Below are positions 57,801-64,000 of a DNA stretch of 64,000 nucleotides, one piece after another; the stretch's first letter is position 1, and the number at the start of each line of letters is the position of its first letter. The DNA is from Verrucomicrobiales bacterium (GTDB taxonomy: Bacteria > Verrucomicrobiota > Verrucomicrobiia > Limisphaerales > J093). Where the stretch lies: the NCBI GenBank assembly GCA_024233215.1, contig JACKPW010000003.1, positions 62,001 to 126,000 on the forward strand, written 5' to 3'. Below the pieces are notes generated by a model, which saw only the letters and a list, made by a program, of their open reading frames with translations, was not told the DNA's origin and searched no databases. The translations under genes and the position numbers were made by a program.

Positions 57801-60800
57801 CTCGCCGTCGTCGAACAGGGCCAACGGATTCGCCGTCACCGGCTCCAGGCCGCTGACCAGGCGGTTGGTGAGACTGAACGCGAGGTTGGTGTCCGGCTGG
57901 GCAAACTTGATCGGCACCTTCGCGACGTTGGTGTTGTCGGTCAGGGTGACATAGTAGGTGTTGGTGAACACCTGGTTGGTCAGGATCAGGCCCTGTTCCG
58001 CGGCGATGATCATGTGCTCCGTGCCGGAGGTGTCGCGCAGGTTGGCGAAGAGCCGGCCGGGCGCCGTGTTGGTGCTGGAGCCGGGAACGATGCCGAACTC
58101 AAGTCCGAGGGTGTTCGTGCCGTTGCTCCAGACCGCCAGGGTGCGGTTGGTGGAGAGGTCGGCGGGATTGATCCATCCGTCGAGGGTGAACCCCGGCCCG
58201 GCCCCGACGTCCAGGCCGGTGGCGTTGGTGATCACCACGTGGTCATCCGCCAGGCGGAAGTCCACCGCCTGACCGAACTTGCCCGGCACGAAGGTCGCGC
58301 CCTCCACGATGCCGTGGTTGTCGGACACCGCGTCCAGGGCGTCCCCGTCGAACGGCCAGAGGCTCAGCAGCGAATCCAGCGGCAATCCCCCGCCACCAAA
58401 CCGGGTAATGGCGCGAATCTCGCCCGGGAGCAGCGCCCGGGTATGGAGCGTCACCTGGTCGAGCGTGCCGCGATACGGCGCCGGCAGGTTGTTCGTCACG
58501 GGGCGTTCCCCGAAAAACAGGCTCTCGCGCGTGTCCACACGGACATCCCCGACGTCCTCCTCCGCCTGCAACTCGCCATCCAGATAGAGCGAGGCGAGTC
58601 CGCTGGCGCGGTCGTAGGTGAGCGCCACATGCTGGAAGTTCGTGATGACCGCATCGAAACCGAGCTGGGACAGGTTGGTCCGTCCGCGTTCCTCGACCAG
58701 CAGCAACCGGGTGCCATCGGGACTGACCAGGTGGAAATCGAGATCAGAAATCCGCGGGTGATCGACGCGCAGGCCGACGTTCACTTCCGTCACGGTCAGG
58801 GGTACTTCCACGGTGTTGGTCAACGTGGTTCGCAGGTCGTCGCCCAGCCCGACGGGATCCTCCGAGACGTATTCCTGGCGGATGAGACTGGAAAGGTCGC
58901 GATCGATGCGCACCTTGATGAAGTAGTCAATCGCCACGGCGGTGGGGTTGTAGACCCCGATGTAATAGCGACCGGCGGTGAGCGGCGGCGAATCGGTCGT
59001 CCCGAGGGTGAGTTCACCCCCCGGCGGGGTGAGCGAGGCCATCTTGTCGTAGTCGACAAGGGTCGGCGGGGCGCCGCGACGCAGATAGACATTCAACGGG
59101 CCGGTCATCTGCGACAACTGGACGGTCAGGAGCGAGGCGTCCGCCGGCACATCGATGAAGTAGTAACGGAACTGGTTTGGCAGGACGGTGTCGAAATAAC
59201 CCTCCAGGAGGTCGGGGTTGGGGCGGACGTTGACGGTAACCTCCTGCACGAGGCCGGTACGGCTGAGCGCATTGTCCACCGCGCCAAAGATCCACGGTCC
59301 CTCCATGCGCGTCCCCAGGAAGTCCAGCAGGGTGCCAGGGCCGTCCGAATTCAGGACGTCATAGGATTCGCCGGACTGGGAGTCGTCGTAGATTCCGCCG
59401 AGAATCCCTTCGGGGAAGAGATTGCCGCTGGCGTGGTTGTGCAGGCCGACGCCGATCCGGGAATGCCAGATCTCGGTGTACAGATCGCCCATGGACTCGT
59501 GGTAGAGCAGGTTGGACACCGTCACCGAGCCCACCTCACCGGGATAGATCCCCACGGCAAACACCTGCAAGCCGCCGGGTTTGACCGGGGACCCGTCGGG
59601 AATCGGAGCCGGAACCCCCAGGCCCCGGAGTGAGATGGAGCCGTCCGGATTGAGCGTGCCGAAGGGCTCGTCGGAAGAGAGACCCACGATGGAGTATTCG
59701 GCGGCCTGCATGTCCTCCGATTTGACGCCGATGTGGAACACTTCACCGATGTAGGAATTCGTGTAGGCCACCATCTCGGTCCCGCCGCGGAGGAGGGACT
59801 TGTCTGACAGCAGGATGGAATCCGGGTCGAGGTCGAGCAACCCCGGGTCATCGCGGCTCACGTAGAGTTCGATGTCGGCATCGTCCTCGCGCAGGATGGC
59901 CTTTTCCGGAGGCGAGAAGGTGATGAAGGCGACGTAGGGACCGTTGTTGGTCATGCCGCCGAGTTCGGGCATGGGGGTGTTGGTGAAGGCGTAGAAATGC
60001 CACTGGTTGGTGACACCGTCCTTGGTGCCGATCAACGGGGCGTTGGCACCGACCAACTGGCCGAAGAGCGGGATGCCGTTCGTCATGGTGGTGACGGGCG
60101 GACGGAACGGTTCGGCATCATCGGCCCGGGCGAATTCAAAGCCGTTCGTGGAGGTGGCGAGGGAGACCACGAGGGCGAAATCCTGCACCACATTGTTCGT
60201 GTGGGCGGTGACAGCATTGACGTTCACGCGCCGGCCGATGACTTGGAGGACGTAGTTGGTGTCGAGCGGGCGGCGCAGGAAGATGTTCTCCACGTTGTTG
60301 ACCCGGTCGAAGAGCAGTTCGGCCACCTGGTTGGTGGTGCCCGGATCCTCCCCGTCGCCGGGGGTCGTGAGGACCACGGCCGGGGCCGCATTGGTATCCT
60401 CCTCGGGCGTGTCCGGGAGGTGGACCACGTTGTAGTCGCTGTCAGCGACAATCTCGTTGCCGATGTAGAACTCGCCCGTGACGGTGTTCGACAGAACGAG
60501 GTCGAGGTCGTTGACCAGTTTGACGGATGCCGCCGGGTTACCGGGTGGGTCGGTCCAGACCAGGGTGATACGGAGGTCGGATTGCTGCGCATCCTCGGGG
60601 AGGGTCAGGTCGTAGGTCTGGATGTCCCCGGTGGCGATGGCGTTGGTGGGGCTTTGATCCAGCCAACGCACCGGCCAGTCGGCTTCATCGGTGCTGTTCG
60701 TGAGCACTGAAGGCAGCACGAGCGGCAGTTCGGGGATGCCCCAGCCCTGGTAGTTGACCAGGTTCCGCACCTCGAAGCTGTACGCGGGTCCGAGGGAGTG

Positions 60801-63131
60801 GGCCCGGTTGATCAAGAGGGCCTTGAGCAGGGCGGGCGTGTAGCTCTGTTCCAGATGCACCTCGAAGAACTCCTGGATCAACGCGAGCAGGCCGGAGATG
60901 TTGGCGGCGGCGGAACTGGTGCCCGAGGCGAACCGGTAATCCGGAGCCAGGGGGTCGTTCAGCGTTTCCAGGGTATCGATGTAATTGGTCTCGGTCATCA
61001 CGACCTCCAGCCGGGTCATGATGTTGAAGTTCACGTTACTGGAGGTGGTATTGGCGATGCTGTAGTACCAACTGCCCTCGGTGGGGTCGGTGATCTCCGC
61101 ACGACCGTCCGCCACGTAGTCGGGCAGCTCCGGGAAATCCCCGTAACGGGCGTAGATCCCGAGATCGGGGAAGGGCGAGGGTGAATTCGGACCGGGCAGG
61201 GTTTCGATGGTGAGCTTGGTGGTGTTCGCAGGAACCTGGATGGAGTAATCGTTCCAGACATCCGGCAGCACCACCTGTTCGCGAACCACGTTGACAACCT
61301 CGTTGGTCGCCATGAACTGCGGCGTCCAGTCCTGGGCACGGGCGGAGGCCACAAAGGCGGCCGGCGCGACGAGATCGGGTTTGTATCGGCCCGAATCACC
61401 CTCGATACCGAGGCCGACATTGCCCCGGCTGGAGAAGGGTGCCACCTCGTCGTTGCTGTCGGTTTCCCCGAACCAGATGGCGTTGGTCACCAACGTATCG
61501 CCGATCAGGTAGGACACCTCGTTGGTGATGAAACGCGGGCTGTCAATGCCGCCCACGGTGATGCCGTTCTTGCTCGTTCCAGGCGAACTGATGGTGCCCG
61601 GTTCACCGCCCTGACCGTCGCTGCCCCCTGCCCCATCGTTGCCTGCGGAGAACACGTAAAGGATCGATTGCGATCCTTCCTCATCCGGCACGGCGTCGCG
61701 CGTGGCGGCATCGTAGCTCGCGGCGGCGGTGTCATAGTCGAACTGCAGCCGGTAGCCCCAACTGTTGTTCGACACGAGCGGGTTGGTGCGCGCCAGGGTG
61801 AGGTAATTGGTCCGGGCGGCCGTCTCCTGGAGATAGACATCGGAGATCGCCGGTCCGGTCACCCGGCTGACCTCCATGACGAAGAGGTTCGCGCCGGGCG
61901 CATGGCCGCGGAAGTTTGCCCCGGTCACGGAACCGGGCACGCCGTTGGTGGGGTCCGGGTCCGGGCTGTTTTCGCCGGTGCTGGCGATGGTGCCCGCCAC
62001 GTGGGTGCCGTGGCCCATGGGATCGGTCAACGCCGTCGGGTCATCGGCAAAGACGCGGCCCTTCAGGTCCGGGTGCTCGGCATCGACGCCGGTGTCATTG
62101 ACGTTGACCCAGATGTTGCTGCCGGTGAGGTCGAAGTAGGTCTCGTTCGTGTCGGCCGTGGCCAGAGAGACCCCCAGGCGCTCGCGACTGAGGTCGTTCA
62201 GCAACACGCGTCCGGCGCAGGGCTCAATCAACTGCACGCCCGGCAGGGCGGCGAGGGCGGCGAGTTCCCCCCCGCTGGGCTGCACGGTCAGGCGCGGGCC
62301 GAAGGGTGTTCGCATCTCCCCCAGCACCCGTGTGCCGGCGTCGGCGAGCGCGGTCATCACGCCGGCCTCCGTGCCGGGAAACAGCGTCAGGTTGAAGCTC
62401 ATCCCGGCCGGCACCGGTTCCTGGTTCACGGCGGCCTCGAGCAGGGATCCGGCCACCTTGTAATACGGTTCGTAGGGAAGGACCGTCTGAACCACCGTCA
62501 GGGCTTCCAGCCGTTGGGCCATGGCGGCATCCCCCTGGACCAGATAGGCGTTGTTCGGCAGATACGAGGTGACCACGCCGCCCTGAGCGGCCACGGCCCG
62601 ACGAAAGCCATCGGTGATGGGGCCGCGCGCCTGGACGATGTAGGCCCCCGCCTCGTCCGTGGACCGGAGATGATCCGGGACGAAGGGCGCACCCCGGCGC
62701 GTGTCGATGAGGGCGTTCCGCAGGAGCAATGCCCGGTCATCCGTCAACAGCGCATCAATGGAGGCAGCGGTATTGCGCAAGCGGTAGGGCTGCTTCGGAT
62801 CCGGGATGTTGGGGGAGGCCGCCGAAGCGCCCGCCCCGCTGGCAGACCCGGACCCTCCGGCGGTTTGAGCGGAGGCCGGCGTCGCCGGGGCCGGAGCGGT
62901 CCGACGCGGAAACACGGTATCGCGACTGAGCAGCGCCACGGTGCCCGTGGCCCGGGCAGCGGCGCCGGAGGCGGAGGCCCGGGTGACTTCAGAGGTCTGC
63001 GCGGTCGTGGTGGTGGCGGGAGGCGGCTCGGACTGTCGCAGCCGTTGCCGAACCTCGTTGCCCTTCAACCAGAAGCCGATGGCCGCCACGAAACAGAGCA
63101 GGCTTATCACCGACCAGAATCTTGCCTTCAT
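54858..63131 (-). CDS. Giant multidomain S8 (subtilisin-like) serine protease
   Basis: A 2757-residue exported protein. Residues about 5-24 (FWSVISLLCFVAAIGFWL) are a signal or membrane anchor, followed by a Thr/Ala/Pro-rich spacer and a pro-region. The S8 domain holds the catalytic Asp near 343 (VNDTGVDAEHPDL), His near 373 (GHGTHVAGTIA) and Ser near 736 (ASGTSSAAANISG), all intact. Then come pre-peptidase-like repeats (RYYFIDVPADASLLTVQLS), a P-domain-like piece (LDFHLVSPDGTRLLLVEERG), two LamG-like sections (RASGLASLYLDGEL; VAWWRGEGDAQDSVG), and more such repeats up to the C-terminal RVQYADGIPPSG ... FYRLVLIP. Substrate unknown; likely a surface or extracellular protease. Confidence 0.9.
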   Translation of the reverse strand: MKARFWSVISLLCFVAAIGFWLKGNEVRQRLRQSEPPPATTTTAQTSEVTRASASGAAARATGTVALLSRDTVFPRRTAPAPATPASAQTAGGSGSASGAGASAASPNIPDPKQPYRLRNTAASIDALLTDDRALLLRNALIDTRRGAPFVPDHLRSTDEAGAYIVQARGPITDGFRRAVAAQGGVVTSYLPNNAYLVQGDAAMAQRLEALTVVQTVLPYEPYYKVAGSLLEAAVNQEPVPAGMSFNLTLFPGTEAGVMTALADAGTRVLGEMRTPFGPRLTVQPSGGELAALAALPGVQLIEPCAGRVLLNDLSRERLGVSLATADTNETYFDLTGSNIWVNVNDTGVDAEHPDLKGRVFADDPTALTDPMGHGTHVAGTIASTGENSPDPDPTNGVPGSVTGANFRGHAPGANLFVMEVSRVTGPAISDVYLQETAARTNYLTLARTNPLVSNNSWGYRLQFDYDTAAASYDAATRDAVPDEEGSQSILYVFSAGNDGAGGSDGQGGEPGTISSPGTSKNGITVGGIDSPRFITNEVSYLIGDTLVTNAIWFGETDSNDEVAPFSSRGNVGLGIEGDSGRYKPDLVAPAAFVASARAQDWTPQFMATNEVVNVVREQVVLPDVWNDYSIQVPANTTKLTIETLPGPNSPSPFPDLGIYARYGDFPELPDYVADGRAEITDPTEGSWYYSIANTTSSNVNFNIMTRLEVVMTETNYIDTLETLNDPLAPDYRFASGTSSAAANISGLLALIQEFFEVHLEQSYTPALLKALLINRAHSLGPAYSFEVRNLVNYQGWGIPELPLVLPSVLTNSTDEADWPVRWLDQSPTNAIATGDIQTYDLTLPEDAQQSDLRITLVWTDPPGNPAASVKLVNDLDLVLSNTVTGEFYIGNEIVADSDYNVVHLPDTPEEDTNAAPAVVLTTPGDGEDPGTTNQVAELLFDRVNNVENIFLRRPLDTNYVLQVIGRRVNVNAVTAHTNNVVQDFALVVSLATSTNGFEFARADDAEPFRPPVTTMTNGIPLFGQLVGANAPLIGTKDGVTNQWHFYAFTNTPMPELGGMTNNGPYVAFITFSPPEKAILREDDADIELYVSRDDPGLLDLDPDSILLSDKSLLRGGTEMVAYTNSYIGEVFHIGVKSEDMQAAEYSIVGLSSDEPFGTLNPDGSISLRGLGVPAPIPDGSPVKPGGLQVFAVGIYPGEVGSVTVSNLLYHESMGDLYTEIWHSRIGVGLHNHASGNLFPEGILGGIYDDSQSGESYDVLNSDGPGTLLDFLGTRMEGPWIFGAVDNALSRTGLVQEVTVNVRPNPDLLEGYFDTVLPNQFRYYFIDVPADASLLTVQLSQMTGPLNVYLRRGAPPTLVDYDKMASLTPPGGELTLGTTDSPPLTAGRYYIGVYNPTAVAIDYFIKVRIDRDLSSLIRQEYVSEDPVGLGDDLRTTLTNTVEVPLTVTEVNVGLRVDHPRISDLDFHLVSPDGTRLLLVEERGRTNLSQLGFDAVITNFQHVALTYDRASGLASLYLDGELQAEEDVGDVRVDTRESLFFGERPVTNNLPAPYRGTLDQVTLHTRALLPGEIRAITRFGGGGLPLDSLLSLWPFDGDALDAVSDNHGIVEGATFVPGKFGQAVDFRLADDHVVITNATGLDVGAGPGFTLDGWINPADLSTNRTLAVWSNGTNTLGLEFGIVPGSSTNTAPGRLFANLRDTSGTEHMIIAAEQGLILTNQVFTNTYYVTLTDNTNVAKVPIKFAQPDTNLAFSLTNRLVSGLEPVTANPLALFDDGEVFDGWTVVSNGPAGVFRFPEVADTGTNVMVLNQALLTRDIATRPDRLYHLSFAHRSQPLPPDLVAWWRGEGDAQDSVGTNHGVLMGSVPFAAAEVGQGMVFGEDLGYVEIADTADLNFTNELSIECWFRAAATPFGGGLLGKLEDPGTNGVNYAVSLSNQGLDLYFNDPGLTSPDSEIPGSNLEGIRIPAPTPGTWHHFVGTLRQSAPARVELAIYLDGTLENQKVVDGTLADATNPGPLWLGTTLPDFEGFNGLLDEVSLYRRVLSATEISELHAFGPLGKAPGAVDPVTFFSADGNPLSVVTSTNAWATNGFTFLAVTNVATVAMSARDAGAIFDSFTLNELPNTTFLPEETYKPMLGQIGTGDWKLEVTDRRVGPTNEVELPEVLSWQLALTFGPPVIPAVTLTNGIPYTNNLAVGEAAYFIVDVPRAATMATNHLTAGSGLDLWFNQHGVPQFSTNTTGTDYLLLTNSIDGIAMISTNGTDQLDPADLSVQASQPDPVLVPGQRYYLALTNLTAATQYIVEVTFDALDTNVFGVTDLPFGTTISTNIAATNVMQFYRYTVTTNAYAASFQVRPSNGDVDLFVRRAEPVIDPLPTPFQYDYASRNAGTAAETIYVDGNSYVPLTPGDWYLGVRNVDSVAVDYDVRVVEFSNNQSTVVDLQDGTPLTQNTAPGAGFQTLYRFAVSNTPPAIEFDLFDTTGTARMLVKRDAHPTTLDFDFQDTAAVGAPARLLLQPNALLPTLNGEWYVAILDQETVPIDFTILAAVVDPTPVVKDLSDGVAVAGTIPADMLVPGFPARLEYYRFVVSPDAEEVTFTLTPVNGNVDLVLRQGLPLPTLSNFDYFGFQPGTTPDILVVGTNSYPVPVGPGEWYAGVVNQTTGSVTYTISAEERIGGVIPPITIVPVFDVSSGTVTLNWTAPAGLSFRVQYADGIPPSGVMVWIDLPDEITSADGNYQFVDDGSQTGGVVPVRFYRLVLIP

Positions 63132-63149
63132 AAGCGCGAAAGCCTCGGG

Positions 63150-64000
63150 TTAGTCGCTGTAAATCTCATTGTAGCTCTCGACCACAGCCCGCGGGCTGTG
63201 GACGGGACCGTCGATGCGGATCACCGACTTGCTGACGTACTCGCCGGTGACCGTGTAATTGGTGCACATGCGGTTGAAGCTGCCGGGCCCGATGTAGACG
63301 GAGCCGTCGGCCTCGCGCAGGGATTGCCCGAAGGCGTAGACCACGAACCGCGGTTCATCCTCCTTCAACAGGCCCAGCACCTGCTGGGGAATACGCTCCA
63401 CGATCGCATCGCTCATCAGGTGGTTGGTGCTGATATAGGGCGAGGCCAGCGTCAACTCGGGGGTCGCCAGGACGCGGCCGAGGTAGCCGAAGGCGGGAAT
63501 CGGATACACCCCCGCGGCCTGTTCCATGGCCCGGGCATTGGCCAGGCCGGCGACAATCGCCTGCAACTGCGGGGTGTTCGGTTCAATGAACAGCTCCTCG
63601 TAGGTCGCGGCATCGTTCGTCCGATACCCCATGGCCGGGGTGGTGTTGGTGAGCACCGAGACCCCGCTCAGGACGGCGGACCAGGCGGCGATCCCGGGCT
63701 GGTTGACCGAGAGCAACCCGCGTGAGGCGTTGTCATTGAGCGCCGTGGTAAAGATCTGCAGCAGTTTCCAGTCATTGGTGGGATGCGTGCCCAGGCTGCC
63801 GGCGTACTGATACCAGCGGTTGGTGTCCGTGACGGCGGACTTCAGGTAGACCGTCTGCCAGGGGGTGCCGCGGTGGACGCGTCCCAGCCAGCCGACGTTG
63901 GGCAGCTTGTTGGTCGGGAACTGCCAGTCATCCGAGCCGTAGACGCCGGGATCCTTGGCGCCGGGATCGCTGGCCAGGACGTCGTAGGATTGGTTCGGAT
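63150..64000 (-). CDS. C-terminal part of a large exported protein (cut by window edge)
   Basis: The minus strand is open from the right edge to a stop at 63150, giving at least 283 residues. It includes YGSDDWQFPTNKLPNVGW, LGRVHRGTPWQTVYLKS, WYQYAGSLGTHPTNDWKLL and LSVNQPGIAAWSAVLSG, and ends VVESYNEIYSD. This resembles the end of large Verrucomicrobial proteins of the pilin-cassette kind (Verru_Chthon cassette protein A type), but I am not sure of the family. It ends 18 bases before the giant protease gene, so the two are probably co-transcribed. Confidence 0.6.
   Translation of the reverse strand, partial: PNQSYDVLASDPGAKDPGVYGSDDWQFPTNKLPNVGWLGRVHRGTPWQTVYLKSAVTDTNRWYQYAGSLGTHPTNDWKLLQIFTTALNDNASRGLLSVNQPGIAAWSAVLSGVSVLTNTTPAMGYRTNDAATYEELFIEPNTPQLQAIVAGLANARAMEQAAGVYPIPAFGYLGRVLATPELTLASPYISTNHLMSDAIVERIPQQVLGLLKEDEPRFVVYAFGQSLREADGSVYIGPGSFNRMCTNYTVTGEYVSKSVIRIDGPVHSPRAVVESYNEIYSD

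Noticed and set aside
56487..59633. A 1048-residue plus-strand open frame inside the giant protease gene
   Set aside because: It is a shadow of the long, GC-rich coding sequence; its composition (Gly/Val/Arg/His) is that of antisense frames and no domain is seen.
1..64000. tRNA or rRNA genes
   Set aside because: I looked for T-loop-like gttcgaatc sequences and rRNA-like blocks on both strands. The few matches, for example near 7740 and 29890, lie in protein genes and lack a cloverleaf.

Overview
The window is high-GC DNA with long, tightly packed genes on both strands. It reads as a chromosomal segment of a Verrucomicrobiota bacterium, most likely of the Pedosphaera/Limisphaerales (subdivision 3) type. 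That placement is inference from gene families I recognise: an ECF sigma factor beside a Ser/Thr kinase with an N-terminal zinc ribbon, DUF1593, DUF2961 (GH172) and DUF4091 secreted proteins, a CxPxR sulfatase, DUF6600, PEP-CTERM, a very large S8 protease, and abundant short palindromic intergenic repeats. Housekeeping genes (nusB, ftsY, ribD, coaD, rpmF, plsX, fabH, trxB, rpmI, rplT, pheS, pyrF) are intact. I found no tRNA, rRNA, CRISPR array, transposase or phage module.

Layout. 1-281: start of a family 2 glycosyltransferase running off the left edge. 639-4637: ECF sigma factor and large membrane Ser/Thr kinase. 4704-6116: DUF1593 protein. 6393-8789 (minus): tusA, two DsrE-family genes and a soluble histidine kinase in one operon. 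9068-10420: NamZ-type exo-muramidase lipoprotein. 10442-13577: small accessory patch with an orphan hicB, two GNAT acetyltransferases, an NfeD-like protein and a ParE-like toxin gene broken by a TAG. 13446-16999 (minus): nusB, PHP phosphoesterase, ftsY, ribD operon. 17129-26075: GH172 protein, GspF-like protein, a TerY/PP2C pair and a DUF4091 protein. 26215-29641: coaD, DUF177, rpmF, plsX, fabH. 29836-31281: PilZ and PilT. 31365-34502 (minus): a fused BadF-type kinase/MurQ, mqnD and a Dabb protein. 34817-42588: DUF6600 protein, a secreted protein, a Tat-exported oxidoreductase, trxB, and an ExbB/ExbD/TonB/zinc-ribbon operon. 42608-50652: sulfatase, UvrD-like helicase, rpmI-rplT, pheS, a metallo-hydrolase and an HTH/zinc-ribbon regulator. 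50653-52588: repeat-rich region with an inverted-repeat-bounded element and a PEP-CTERM gene. 52589-54784: pyrF and a second sulfur-relay cluster (YlbF with TusD-, TusC- and TusB-like proteins). 54858-64000 (minus): a 2757-residue multidomain subtilase and the 3' part of a further large protein.

How the genes fit together. (1) Two DsrE/Tus clusters about 45 kb apart together supply TusA and TusD/C/B-like partners; one carries a histidine kinase and the other a YlbF protein with a Cys/His tail, which suggests persulfide relay tied to sensing. (2) NamZ and the kinase-MurQ fusion could form a MurNAc salvage route. (3) The secreted GH172, DUF1593, DUF4091 and sulfatase proteins suggest use of complex polysaccharides. 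(4) PilT, PilZ and the GspF-like protein point to type IV pili.

Regulatory signals. Several genes have a TTGnnn / 16-18 bp / TAnnnT promoter whose -10 ends only 6 to 13 bases before the start codon, so leaderless or near-leaderless transcripts look common. At least five families of short inverted repeats occupy the intergenic space.
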